Assembly (NCBI GenBank): GCA_026225945.1
Contig: JAMJFZ010001089.1
Coordinates: 3,726,501-3,790,500, forward strand
Length of the DNA: 64,000 nt
Source of the DNA: Cricetomys ansorgei
Lineage: Eukaryota; Chordata; Mammalia; Rodentia; Nesomyidae
Direction: 5' to 3'
Under the pieces are notes generated by a model. It was not told the DNA's origin. It saw only the letters and a program-made list of their open reading frames with translations, and searched no databases. The position numbers and the translations under genes were made by a program. How positions within the stretch are numbered: position 1 is the stretch's first letter; the number at the start of each line of letters is the position of its first letter. Shown one piece after another: positions 10,723-22,949 of this stretch.

Positions 10723-11439
10723 GTAAGTTTTTATAGACTGTATTTTCTTTGTCATTTATCTCTACATTTTTTCTAATTTACCTCATAATTTCTTCTTTGA
10801 TGTAGTGTTCATTTAGGAATCTGCTATTTCAGCCTACAGATGTGTCTTCCCAGATTTCTCTCCAATTACTCATTTGAGGTCTCACACTAACTACATTTAT
10901 TTTTGTCTTTTCTGCCAGAACTTGAAAATGGTGTGTTAAAAAGAACATTTGATTGCTAATCAATCACAAAGTCATTATCACTTTGGTTTGTTGGCAAAGC
11001 TGTACTTTTGGGGGAAATTTTTTTTTAATGTGAAAACACTTGCAAAAATGTGTCAGAGCTGAGTTAGATTTATTTGCCTGGTGGATCCATTCCAGAATCC
11101 AAGACTTCAGTGGCGAGCTGTGATCTCTCCGAACCACATACCTGTGTTATATTAATCAGGAGCCAAAACTGCCCTGGGATGTGTATAGGAATTATAACCA
11201 TAATGAAACCTGAGGTTCTGATAACCATGGATGGAAAGAAACAATCAACTGATAATTTGGTATTTGAGACCAAAGCTGCTGTTGCTTCCCGAGGTCAAAG
11301 GACCTCGGGCGTTGAGTAGCACCCAGGGGCTCCTTTGTGGGGCTTCCAGAGTTGACACTGAGCCAGACTGCCGGAAGGACCTACACCATAGCTTCTCTGG
11401 GCACCTGTGAGCCCCGTCTCAGTATATCAATTCCATGTT

Positions 11440-11583
11440 GGTTTTGTTTTTTGCTTTAAGACAGGGTCTGGCTATGTCATCAAGACTAGCCTTGAACTCA
11501 TTGTGTACCTACCCTTAAACTCACTTCTTCTGCTTCAGCCTCCCACGTTCTAGGCTGTCAGCGTGTGCCACCGTACTGCCACC
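11440..11583 (-). mobile_element. Diverged B1-like SINE
   Basis: It contains aagacagggtctggctatgt and gccttgaactcattgtgtac and ends in gtgtgccaccgtactgcc, an old reverse-complement B1-type body. Confidence 0.65.
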
Positions 11584-12369
11584 TGAATTTATGACTGGCC
11601 ATAAATAAGGAAGTTCCCTTGTCATCGTCATATGATCTCATTATCAGTCTCTCTCCTGATGGACACAAATTGCTTCTAATCTCTGGTGTGGCCTGATTTC
11701 CCTTCAGATGTTTTTTTGTATTTCTATTTCTTTTAGTCTTGAATATAGCCCATTTCATGTTCTTAGCACATTTTTTAAATGCAGGTTTCTATTTCTCTAA
11801 GGACTTGAATTCATGAGAGGGCAGGATATAGTGTCACTGAGGACCCTTCCTTCACTCTCCTCTCTGAATGCTGTCTGTGTGGTGTGCTTCCACGTGTACA
11901 AAGTTCTTACAGATGTGCTCTGACCTTCCAGTGGTTGCCTTGTGAGATGAGTCTAGGCTCCATTCCAGCATGTTTTGTTGCTACCATTCAAGAAGGCATA
12001 CCAAATCTCACAACATAAACTCCAAGGATCCAGGTTCCAGGGTATTCTTAGCTGATGTTGAGGTGCCTTTAATGGATGGAGTACCTCCCTCTTCTGTGGC
12101 CACTAGCTGTTTTATGAATGTGTTGGTTATCCTTGTTTTTAAGGCTAGTCAGCTTTGTCTATATAATTGTTACATTAGTAAATTAAACACAGTGAGAAAG
12201 CATATTACACTGTTGTGGGTAGTCACATTGACGGTTGCTTTCCAGCACTCATAGAGCCTACACTGCTTATACTTTAATTACACTAAGTACATTTACATGG
12301 TATTTTGTTTTATAAATAAATGTGTGTGTTCACTCATTCACTGAAGTACATTTCTGAAGTTTTAAAGTA

Positions 12370-12685
12370 TGTGTGCGGTGGGGGAGGAGGTGCTTAGATA
12401 CACGTTTTTATGTGTTTTTATATAAGCAAGTGGAGGCCAGAGATTGTCAGATATCTTCCCCAGTTGCTATCTTATTATTTGAAACAGGTCTTATTGAACT
12501 TGGAGTTGACCGGTCATCTAGGCGATCTGGCCAGCCACTGAGGTCCGTGGATCTGCTTGTCTCTGCCTTCTCAGTTCTCTTTTACTTCACGGCTTGGCTT
12601 TCTGGATGGGTGCTAGGGACCCAAATTCAGATCTAAAGCTTGTCTAGCAAACACATTATCAACAGAACCTTCTCTCCAGCTCCCT
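12370..12685 (-). mobile_element. B4-type composite SINE
   Basis: A GT-rich start is followed by gtggaggccagagattgtca, then a B1-like middle (gtggatctgcttgtctctgc), then gggtgctagggacccaaatt and cttctctccagctccc. That order fits the reverse complement of a B4-type SINE. Confidence 0.6.
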
Positions 12686-13924
12686 AAAAATTCTTTATCC
12701 CAAACCCATAACTGCTTAGTTTTTGAGCAGAATAATAGACGCTCTCATCAAGTACAGAAAATAATTCACAGAAACATCATTGTGGCTCCAGCTTCTGACT
12801 TTCCCAAACTCTTTTATCAGTTGCTCTCATGTTGAAAATTTGGATTAAACAGTGTGTGCCTTCCAAAACAAACTTAGGAAACTAAGCCAGAACACACCCT
12901 CCAGGTGAGATTAAATGTAGGAAAAAGGGCACCAAGCTTTGCAATTTGCAAAAGTTGTTCCAGAAAGCCCTAAGTTGCAGAGCCATGAAGATGCGATAAC
13001 TTAAGAGAGCATGGGGACAGACTTTGTTTGAAATGTCAATTCTATAAAAACGAGTATTCTCTAAAATGCAAAAACAAAGCCCTTGCAGACGACAATTGCC
13101 TTTGCAAAAATAGGAAATTCAATTTTACTTTCCTCCTTATTTCTCAGACTTTAAGCTACAAAGAGTTGTAGGTGTTTTGTTAGGCACCTGGCAGGTACCT
13201 TTTCTGTTTACTCTGCGAAGAGCAAGAATGTGTGAAAAGGAAAATCCTGGAGCATCATCTAGTTGCTTTTTGGTGGACTTTATTGCCTGGTGCAATGGGT
13301 ACCATCCTTTCCAAAGCTAAGTATAGGAGAGTGTTGCCCCAAGGATGCAGCTGAATAGCAGATAGTCTTCAGGAACAGAGGCTTATGTGTTCCTATAATG
13401 CCTCAGGAAAACTCTTAGCTGCACAGAAATGTGACCTACTGCATGATAAATGAGACCACAGAGGCTCTGAATTTAGCGTGCTACTCTCAGATGCTTAAGC
13501 TAAGCCTGCTCTGGGCATGCACAGCTAAACTCGGATATCTGGAACAGGTGGTCAGCACCAAACAAAACAGGGAGCAGAGGTAAGGTAGTGTGTCCAAGAG
13601 GACAGGACAGCCATTTCTTTACGCTCCCTCCCCACTAAGAGGAAGAGCCCTGTGAAATACTCTCATAATCATATCAAGTTTCTGAGGACACCCTGTAACA
13701 AATCCTGATACTTGCTGATTCTCCACTGTGGAGGTGACCATGCAAAGAGATCCATCCAGTTCCACCAAAAAATGTGTCTCTTGATTACACATTCACTCTG
13801 CTACCTTTTTCCTCTGTGGGAAGGAAAGTATTAGACAAGAAATTAGTTGCAGGGTAAAAACCTGTGGGTCATTCCACCAAGGGCAGAGTATAAAGACTTG
13901 TTTCCCTATAAATATCCCTCACCT

Positions 13925-14040
13925 GTTCTTGTTTGTTTGAAATAGGGTCTTGGTATGCCACCTTGGTTAGCTCTAAACATCTGGCCTGTAGTCAGCCTCC
14001 TGCCTTACCCTCCCGAGTAGCTGACACTCTAGGCACCTGA
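13925..14040 (-). mobile_element. Diverged B1-like SINE
   Basis: The segment tttgaaatagggtcttggta is followed by cctcctgccttaccctcccg and a degraded 5' end, which suggests an old B1/PB1 copy in reverse orientation. Confidence 0.45.
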
Positions 14041-14157
14041 CATTGAGATGGTTTTAAAGAAAAGAAACACTTAAAGTCTTTTACAATGATACCTGTTGCT
14101 TCAGGAACAACTGGAAATCTTAATACTTGTAGTTCCTCTTGGAAGACCATACATAAT

Positions 14158-14285
14158 AGTTGGGAACAGTCAGTGGCAGGCACCTGTAATCCCAGCACAG
14201 GATGCTAAGTTGGAGGGATCTCAGAGTTGCACACCAGCCTGGGCTGCAGAGTGAGACCCTGTCTCATGACAAAACAAACACTAAA
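14158..14285 (+). mobile_element. Diverged B1-like SINE
   Basis: The order is ggcacctgtaatcccagcac, caccagcctgggctgcagag and accctgtctcatgac, then an A-rich tail. It is a forward 7SL-type monomer. Confidence 0.65.
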
Positions 14286-14579
14286 AGATGATACGTGAAT
14301 GTTCTGTTATCTTGCATGCAGCACCCTGAGATTGCCAAGGATTTCGTGTAAAGTTTTAATTATATATACACAATAGAATATTAACAGCACAGAATATATG
14401 TAAATATACATACACATCATATACAATGTATTCAATGGGTGATAGTTTTATGGTGATAGAATTAAGTATCGAGTAAGATTATAGCATATCTAATATTCTA
14501 TATTGAAGTAAACACACCTCTGATATAGTTTAGAAGGCTTTTTTTAGGAGTTGAAACTTTTAAGCAAGGGAGTGGGGAA

Positions 14580-14617
<38 letters not shown>

Positions 14618-14645
14618 GCACGCGCACGCGCGCGCGCACACACAA
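14580..14645. repeat. (CA)n/(CG)n dinucleotide repeat
   Basis: About 17 CA units run into CGCA/CG alternation and back to CA. It is alternating purine-pyrimidine throughout, a Z-DNA-prone composition. Confidence 0.97.
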
Positions 14646-15019
14646 ATCCCTACTCACTCCCCTGTTGAGAGTTCACATGATCCATTGACCCATCATTTTC
14701 CCTGGACAAACATGAACATTTATAAATCTGTTCATCACAGGAGAATGTCTTAAGTTACCAACTTGTTCCTAATTTCATTATTAAGCTTTCAACAAATAGC
14801 GTTCTTACTTGATTATATTTAAAGCTTTCTTGTTTGATCATATTTAAACATCTTTAGCCTTTGTTGACATCTCCTTGGCCAGGTTTGAGACTTGGGTGCT
14901 TTGATAAAGGTGGCATTTTTCTGGACTGTTTCTGGAGCCTTTGATCAAGAAGAATCTCCCAGGGTCTGTCGTAAGATTCAGAGCTAAGCCTGCAACTGGC
15001 ATTGGGTCCTTTACAAGTG

Positions 15020-15044
15020 GTCCCCATACAACTTGTATGGGGAC
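15020..15044. repeat. Perfect 12-bp hairpin (quasi-palindrome)
   Basis: The arms GTCCCCATACAA and TTGTATGGGGAC are separated by a single C. A second nested hairpin, GGGGAC-AA-GTCCCC, spans 15039-15052, and ACAAGTGG/CCACTTGT pairing encloses both. Confidence 0.95.
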
Positions 15045-15061
15045 AAGTCCCCACTTGTACT

Positions 15062-15205
15062 ACAGGGTTCCCAACCTTCCTAACGTTGCGACTCTAATAC
15101 TGTGGTGACCCCCAACCATAAAAATATTTTCATTGCCACTTCATAACTGTAATTCTGCTGCTGTTATAAATCATAATGTAAATATCTGATATGCAGATGG
15201 TCTTA
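15062..15205 (-). mobile_element. URR1-type hAT DNA transposon fossil
   Basis: The order is ggttcccaaccttcctaacg, gtggtgacccccaaccataa, cttcataactgtaattctgc and atgtaaatatctgatatgca. I recognise this as the common rodent URR1 non-autonomous hAT element. The orientation is assigned with low certainty. Confidence 0.65.
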
Positions 15206-17464
15206 GGCCAATGCACAAGAAAACATGAGAGCAGAAAGGTAGCTAATGATAATTGAGTCTCTTGAGTAGCTGTTTGGAGTTTGCATTTTTTTTCCCCTCT
15301 CACTTTGGTTTTTCCTTCTCTAACACACTTTTTAAGGATCACTGCAGCTTTATTTTTGAGAGAATAATTGAAAAATGTACTTGTGACTGGTGCTTATTTT
15401 TTATTTCTTTCTAGAAGGCCAGTTGGAGTTCAGTTAGGTGGAAGGGAGGTAAAGAGCTCATAAAACTGTCCACTCACAGGGTGTGTTAAACAGGCCTTCT
15501 TTTCCTAGGTGTCGCTTTCAAATTCATGATCTGGTTCATAATCCTTTATCATTTGGCTAATATTTTTTAACAGCTTTTCTTCTGTTCTGGCAGTAGGAAT
15601 GTTTATCTATTCATCTTCTGAAGATGAAGTAAATACCACAGTTTTCTCTTGAATGCAGGCAGTGCGATGTTTTTGACATATTTTGTTGAAATATTTCAAA
15701 AGCTTAGTCATACTGGGTGAAACTAGTGGATGGTATCAAAACCCAGAGCATCATGCTTGCCCACACTTGAACAGGCCAGCAGTTAAGAGAGCTGAGAACT
15801 AGGTCACAGCAGGCAAGGGATAGGTGTGTTGGGAGCAGGATGAGAAGTGGAGACTTTATTGTCGCTTCCTCTCCCACTGTGCCACTAGCCTGCCGTTCTG
15901 AGGACCTGACACAGACCATGGGTGTGTGTCCAGCTCAATTTTATACCGTGAAATTAGCAACATGGAGGAGGCTCATGATTTCCAGCACTGGATCGCAGAT
16001 GGAGACCTGCAAGCGTGCTGGCCACGTTCCCAGGGCAGTGTTTCCCTGGGCTTTATACCTTACATTTTTCCACCTTTGTTTAAATATCCAACCTGTCCAA
16101 CCTGTTTGGGCTGTGCAAGCTGGCGCTAGCAAACACCAAACCGTGCCCACTCATCAACGTTTTTCTGATTCGTTATGGAAGGCAACATCTCTTCCCCTCG
16201 CCCCTTCTGATGAGGAAATGCACAAGAAGCACAGAAACCTTTGCCTAAGTGTCTCTGCCATGGAATTGCTATCTCCGCTTTAGTGCTTGTGTGCACTGTT
16301 CTTAACTTCCCTAGGGGATTCTCGGATCCTGTGTGGAGAGGTGATTGGCCTTTGGTGGAGACTTTAAATTTTCTCAGATCGTATTGTGTTTCACAATGGG
16401 CTCAGAGAGTGTCAGCAGTTCATTTATTTTCCATGCTTATGTAACCCTGCTCACTCAATGGCCGCTGCCAACTTTACAGGTGAGAAAACTGAGGGCCGGG
16501 ATTGCTATTCCGAGCCCCCCTCCAGCAGATGCCAAATCAGAACAGTATGCAGTCCTTCTTCCTTCAAGAGCACACATTTGATCCCTTCCTCCCCAGAAAG
16601 CAGAAGCCATCCGTGCTCTGCATCTGTCCCATTTGAGATAAAAGGGAGCTGTAGCTTCCACAGGCCTGGAGAAGGAATTCAGTGATTTTGGCAGATGACG
16701 ATTCTCCAAGCTCACTTATCACCATGCTCTTTTCCCTCCACCCACAATAATCCCCTCCGTTTTTTCTTCCTATTGGGCATGAGGTGACCATCTTGAAGGG
16801 CCCAACCTAAGTGTTTCTTGTTCTTCTTCTGGAAAGGCTGGGGAGTGGCAGACATTGATTCACTGTTGGCTTAAGATGAAGATGGTTATCTTTCCCTCCT
16901 CCACAAAAGGAAGATGAACCAATGATGAGTTTCTGCCATCATCTTTCAGAAACCTAAGAAGAACCTCCTGCCAGGCTGAAGTGACAGATGGTCTCAGTGA
17001 CTTGGGCATTCCATTCTGCCATGGAGCATAGGTTTGGGGTTGGTGTGATGCTGTTATTTCAGCCCTTGCTGCAGACAGGCATTCTCTGTGGAGGAGCTGG
17101 CGGTGACTTCCCACAGAGGTGATGGATCTGAGCCAATGAGGCCATGTTGAGAGTAGTGACTTCATTTAGGGCCCCATCACCTGATACTGTCATTTCCAGG
17201 ACAAGGCTGCCTATGGATGTATGCTTTGGACTGTGGCTATAAAGGGAAAGTTCAGGAAAATGAGGCAGTTTAGCTTGGGGAAGGATCTGCCCTGACAGAT
17301 TTAGGGGCTGTCAGGTGGAAATGGTACCTTTCAGTCTGCCTGTGCTCACAGAGGGAGGATCCCAGCCAGAGATTTCAGTTCTTTAGTGGATAAAAGTTCC
17401 ATTGGACTGGTAAAAAGAAGTCAACTTATGCGATCTCTGGCATCTGTTTTTCAAGAATAAGTTC

Positions 17465-17575
17465 CTTTTGTTTGTTTTTATTTTTCTGAGGCAAGGTTTA
17501 TCACCCAGGCTGGTCTTAAGCTCCTGGCCTCTGCCTCCCTAGTAGGTAGGACAATAGGCATTGACCCCAAGTGAA
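17465..17575 (-). mobile_element. Diverged B1-like SINE
   Basis: The segments tctgaggcaaggtttatcac and aggctggtcttaagctcctg followed by a degraded tail suggest an old reverse B1-type copy. Confidence 0.5.
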
Positions 17576-18221
17576 CATGCAGTGTTAGAGTGTGCACAAT
17601 AAATAATGTATACAAAATGTAGTAGCTGAGAAATTACCTTAGGAAACAAGTACAGGCAGAGGATCTATGGAGTCAAAGGTCTGGCTGTTAGGAAGATGTC
17701 TAGAGTAAAGATTGAAGTGATCGGCCTGGGCTGTTTGCCATTCTCCCTCCTACTGGATGTGAGTCAGGAGAGCAAGAGGGAGCTAGCTGTAGCAGCCACT
17801 AACAGAGATTGCTGTTTCTAAGGAGGCAGATGACAGGCAAAGGATGCCATCCACCTGTGTTTTAAAGCCACTTGAAGAAGGGAAAGGGGAAGGATGTAAG
17901 AGCCTAAAACTTTTTGTCCCCAAAGGATAGCTGGAGAATGGAGGGGGTCGGGGGGAAACCCTTGAGTATCAGAATTGCAGATTATTCCATTCCATCAGTG
18001 AGGAATTGTTTATACCTCGACATGTCTTACACAGGACCAAGACAGAAAAGATTGTCGGTGGATAGATGGGAATTGACTTTTCCAAACTCAGTAAGGAATC
18101 TGACACAGGAAACTAGAAGAGTGGTTCAGCTTGTAGGGCTAAGACTGTGAGTGTAAGGTTAGAGAGAGGCCCTGGGCTAACAGAGTAATGTGAGAAGCAT
18201 TTTTTAAGGAGGCACATGTGT

Positions 18222-19200
18222 TGTAGAAGTTTATTTTTAGTTATGTTTAAATTGGTTGTTTTCTGCACTGTTGGGTGAGGGACTGCCTAAGTCTTGGCGT
18301 TTTGTATTGTCTACAGGTGTTGGTTTTATGTAGGGGATGTTTGATTGCTCATGATCTGCACATAGTATCAATAGAACAACAGAGGAGTTTAGGTACCAAT
18401 AAACTTGGTACTGTAAGAGTCACCCAGGTGGTACTGGTTTTGAAGGCATGAAGGGAGTCATTGGAGAGCAGCTGTGGCTTGGCACTATGGGAGGCCAGAA
18501 GAGGCCATTGGTGAAGGTGCAGCCTCAGAGGCAGTTGAAAGCCCAGATTGAAGGGGTCATGAAGAAAAGTTGAGGTGTGGCACCATGAAGAGAGCCCAAA
18601 AGAGGCTGTTGGTGAAAGTGCAGCCCACTTGCAGCAAGGGATCCCACCAGTTTTGGAGATGCCAGTGCCATGGGACGACCATCAAGCAGCAGCAGAGGAA
18701 TGGAGCCAGCCAGAACTTGGAGGACAAGATGTGTATGCTGTGGAGGTCAGAGCCAGAGAAGTGATCCAAGCCCTTGAAGGAGCCCAGAAGATCGTGAGTG
18801 AATTCCAGATAATTGGACATTGGTATTGTTTTTCTGCTGTCCAAAGACATTGTGAAAAGCTTGATAGATGTTGGGTTTCATTTGGTCCTGTGCATTAACA
18901 ACCCTCATGATTGTTCCTCTTGTAAATTGTTTTGCTAGTGTAATGCTAAATTGTATTGTAGAGATAAGGCAATTTTTTATTGGCTTATACAGAAAAGGGG
19001 GAAGTATAGAAGTTTAGTTATGTTTATAATGGTTGTTTTGTGCACTGTTGGGTGAAGGGCTGCCTGGGTCTCGGTGTTTTGTTTTGTCTGCAGGTGTTAG
19101 CTTTATGTGGGGGATGTTCGATTGCTCATGATCATTCATGTGGCAACAATAGAACACATGAGGAGCTTAGGTATCAATAAAAACCCCTGCGATGAGACAC
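18222..19200 (+). mobile_element. Short LTR-type element (two LTR-like repeats plus non-coding centre)
   Basis: Two direct copies of about 180 bp lie at 18222-18405 and 19005-19185. They share, in order, gaagttta, gttgttttctgcactgttgg (second copy similar), ggtgtt.g.tttatg, tgattgctcatgat, a variable patch, and an AATAAA-containing end. A purine run (agaaaaggggg) sits directly before the second copy, as a polypurine tract precedes a 3' LTR. The roughly 600-bp centre has no recognisable gag, pol or env and contains an imperfect internal duplication (around 18478 and 18573, aagaggcc/tgttggtgaa.gtgcagcc). I read it as an old non-autonomous LTR retroelement. The family is not identified. Confidence 0.55.
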
Positions 19201-20449
19201 TCAGGGTTCCACTGTCCAGGATGGTGCTTGCCATGATAGTGGTTCCCTCTGCTGAGGACTGGCAGGGTTTGCACCTATGAAAGCGCCTCCTTGTCTCATC
19301 TGTGAGTCACACCACAGTTGTAGTATTACACATGTGAAAGCAGTGCATGCCTACTTTGACGTAAGATTCCCTAACCTCAGGAAACAGTCTGATAATGGAG
19401 AATGTGACCTCCAGGTATCTCCTGAGCAGAGGAAGTGGGAATAAACTTCAATATTAGGACTCAGAGTCAGAGTTTGACTTTGTTATAACCTCTATTGGGC
19501 CCCATTGTTCCATGAGAGGACATGGAGTCTAACTGGACAGTGGTGGAATGGGTAGTATACTATGTGTAGGTTTTTTTGTTTGTTTGTTTGTTTTAACCTG
19601 GGCATCAGAGAGCCCTGGGAGCAGCCAGGCAAGACATTCCCACAGAGAGCCTACAGACAAAAGGTATTTGCATCATGCCCCGCTGACTTCTAGACTTTTC
19701 TGAGAAGGCTAGAGGTTGGGTCAGCACAGCAGCTTACACATCATCAAATCTTCCTCCACACCCTGGCATTGCTGGTGTGACCTGCCTTCGGACAAGCATG
19801 ACTGAACACGAACAACACCTGAATTACTAGAAGGTGCCATTGCCGAAACAGGTGGGGCACGCTGACAATTCCTCTCCCCCAGCCATCTTCTACTCTGTCT
19901 TCATGCTTCATCCCCCCTTTGCATTGCACAGAACTTAACTGGCATTGCAAGCAACACTCACAGTATTCCACCCTAAACTCCTAAGTCTTTGCAGAGACAT
20001 GCTTTTCTTCAGTCAGAAATGTAGATTGGAGAACTGTGATGCTTCTTAGATTTATTCATTCCTTCTTGGCTCATCACAAGGCACTGTGTGCAGGACAAGA
20101 AAAGTTAGCATCAGGTAGATGGGGGATGTATCTATAACCAGATTGTCAGAAACCTGCTTGGACCAGTTACCTTCAGTTTGGCAATGTAGAGTTGACTGTA
20201 GAACCTTGTGTAGAGCCTTACATAGTGATGGGGTGACCTTCCTTGTAATGTCATTTGCTCAGAGTTTCAAATATTTCAACCCCTCCACTAATTCACCTGT
20301 AAGAAAATTATGCCTGGAAAGCTAACAAATACTGGAAATATCTAGATCTCTCCTGCACACTAATCTTCTGATGTAAACTAGATATAGGGGACTTAATGAA
20401 TGTCATTTAACTGGCTAAATCCTTAGTTTGGTCCCATTTAAAACTGTTC

Positions 20450-20630
20450 AACAGCTGGGCAGTGGCGACACATACATTTAATCCTGCTCTCGGAGGGAGA
20501 GACAGGCGGATCTCTGTGAGTTTGAGGCCAACCTGGTCTACAGAGTGAGTTCCAGGACAGCCAGAGTTACAACACAGAAACCCTGTCTTGAATATACTGC
20601 CTGCACCCCCCACCACCACACCAAAAAAAA
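20450..20630 (+). mobile_element. B1 SINE
   Basis: It is nearly full length, from agctgggcagtggcgacaca to a poly-A region at 20623. It carries the gagttacaacacagaaacc variant also seen in the copy at 33-170. Confidence 0.9.
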
Positions 20631-21254
20631 AAACCTATTCAAATGAATTTTAAGAATGTTACATTTCCAACTTAAAAAATTTATACCTGGTATATTAGAA
20701 GATGGGTCTGAGAGAGGTTTAAAATTTATATCCAAAAACTGTCCACATCCTGGTCTGATCTTTAACCAAATCTGAAAGCATTGTAAAGGGCTAAAGTATT
20801 TGAGTAGGAGCTCATGATTTTCACACTTGCAACCTTCAGTGTTACCTGCAAGGCCTGTGAAAACCCAGATGGATGGGCCTTGCCTCAGACCTCCGGCCTG
20901 AAGGTCTAGGAGGCAAGGGTTTGCAGTTGAAGGAAGCTTCCAGGTGATAATGACGGGAGGTCCATGTATTAGAATCAGTATCTAATACTCATTGTGTCAC
21001 TGCTCCACGGTCACTGCAGTCCAAGGTTCTTTATTTTTCTAAAAAGTATGGTTTAGCAGTGATGTCTTTAGTATTCTTATGGGTAGCTCACCTTACTAAA
21101 TGTATCTTATGATGCATTTAGCTCATTAAAAGAGTGCTTGCCTAGCATGTTCTGGGTTTCATTTTTCTGCACTGTAATCAATCAATCAATGAATGAATCT
21201 CAAATTTTCGGAAACAAAACAATTACATTTATAGGAGGAAGTCTTTTATTTTTT

Positions 21255-21452
21255 GTATATGAGTGTTTTACATATTTTTTGTGTATACATGTAACCATAT
21301 GTGTACCCGGTACCCTTGGAAGTCAGAAGAGGGCCCCAGGCCCACTGGAACTGATGTTTCTGGTGGTTGTGAGTAGGTGTATGAGTGTTGGGAATCGAAC
21401 CTGGGTCCTGCAAGAGCAATAAGTGCTTTTAACCACTGAGCAGTCTATAAAG
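21255..21452 (-). mobile_element. B2/B3-type tRNA-derived SINE
   Basis: The segments agtcagaagagggccccagg, gtgagtaggtgtatgagtgt, gggaatcgaacctgggtcct and aaccactgagcag give the reverse complement of a B2/B3 body and tRNA-like head. Confidence 0.75.
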
Positions 21453-21559
21453 GAGGAAGTTTTACATTGAAAAATTAGTAATCACTCTCAAATTCAAAGT
21501 AGCTGATCTGAAAGTATCCATCAAGGGTCTGATAAGATGGTGAGGATAACGACTTGTCA

Positions 21560-21700
21560 ATATGCTAAATGACTTGAGTGCCCTTGCCAGGACCCACACG
21601 GTAGAAGGAGGAAGAACTCCTAAAAGTTGTCCTCTGACCTCTACACCAGTGCCACACATGCCTACTCACAGATACACACTCACTAGATAAATGTTTAAAA
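21560..21700 (+). mobile_element. B4-type SINE fragment
   Basis: The order ttgccaggacccacacggta, gttgtcctctgacctctaca and cacacatgcctactcaca, then an AT-rich tail, resembles the 3' part of a B4/RSINE-type element. Confidence 0.55.
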
Positions 21701-22275
21701 AATATTTTTAGGTATTCATCTAGACTTATTCTCACTTTTTTAAAACATCTGCTTTGTCTATGTTTGTCATCGTGTAAGCCCTCTGGGTATTGGCAATGAC
21801 CAGTGAGTGTGAGAGTCTTCATGCCATATCTAAAAACTTTTGACATCTGAGACAGTTAACTAACCCTGTAGGCAGTGCAAAAAGGCTAAAGAATTTCATT
21901 AGGCTCCTCCAAAGGAAAATTCTGAAATTTTATGCAATAGCATAAGTATCCTTTGGCTATACATTAACCTCTTTGGAGTAGAGGCTCTACTTTGAACTAG
22001 TTAATTAGTTCTGATAACAGGGAAAAATTAACATATCTTGCATTTTTTTCTTTATTGGGCTGGGGCATGGTTGCCATTAAAATCTCTGTGGAACATTACT
22101 GTACTCCACTCAGATATCAAGTCTGTGCATACTACATGTTATAGTAAGGCCAATCGTAAGTATACTGAGACTTGAAGACTTGATGTTATAGTTATGCTCT
22201 GACTAAAACGTTTTTTTAACATATGTGCACCTTCTTCATTTGTCCATTTCTTGCTTTGACAGACATTTATTTCTT

Positions 22276-22297
22276 CAGCCAGCCAGCCAGCCAGCCA
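22276..22297. repeat. (CAGC)n short tandem repeat
   Basis: Five CAGC-type units occur in tandem. Confidence 0.9.
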
Positions 22298-22949
22298 TGG
22301 AGTGGGTCTTTTTTTTATCTATATGCTATGTGCCTCAGTAGGTAGTGCAGGGACTTAGAAGGAACAGACTCTTGAAATAGTAGAGCTTACTTTTGGTTGC
22401 AAGCCAAGGACCACCTTTAGTACATGAGCTTTGGTTTCTGTTGTGTATTATAAAGAAGTAAAACTAGGTAGTAGGCTTAAACATACACAGAGGTGGCATG
22501 TGGAGCCTTAAGGGCTCATGGGAAAAATCACATGATGTAAAACCTAGATGGCTGAAGCCAAACCAAGGAAGCCCTGGGGTACCACTTCCTAGGCAGAAGG
22601 TGTAGGAAATACCTGAGCGTCCAAGGCAGGAGCTTCTTGGTTTGGTTTAGAGAGTACCCTTGGAGGAGCTAAAGTGCCTTAAAAGGGCCTTGAATAGAGA
22701 GGCTAGGGTGCCCCCCCACCCCCACCGTGAGCCTCAGGAAGTAGATGATGTCAGATTTAATTAGAAGAATAATTAGGAATTCTGAAGAATTTAAGCAGAA
22801 GAAAGTATGAAATCTGTTTGAGAAACCATCCTGGTGCTGTGTAGGGAATGGATAGTAGGAAGAGGAAAGATAGTGTGGCCAGCATATATATAATAGTACG
22901 GAGACTCTGTGGTACATGATGCAGACACCTCAGTAAGACAGCATGTCCA

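Larger units (their letters stand above)
8190..10930 (-). mobile_element. Old, fragmented L1 (LINE-1) in antisense, interrupted by SINEs
   Basis: Several blocks read as the reverse complement of the L1 ORF2 reverse-transcriptase region when compared with remembered mammalian L1. One is the tttatgatccattttgagtt block near 8230. Another is the stretch from about 9062 to 10150, with phrases such as gatgctcattgtgggtttat, gttgatggattttgttgac and actggtgatgtatgccagt. Weaker blocks lie near 10380-10595 and 10725-10900. Younger SINEs split it at 8423-8543, 8600-8765, 10190-10374 and 10598-10722. The reading frames are riddled with stops, so it is a dead copy. The edges are approximate. Confidence 0.7.

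Noticed and set aside
15700..16800. Overlapping frames of 60-147 codons suggesting a processed pseudogene
   Set aside because: No protein family was recognised, no poly-A remnant or target-site duplication is visible, and the frames occur on both strands.
18575..18898. 107-codon open frame in the centre of the LTR-like element
   Set aside because: No resemblance to gag, pol, env or another known family. It begins in a duplicated non-coding block and was treated as chance.
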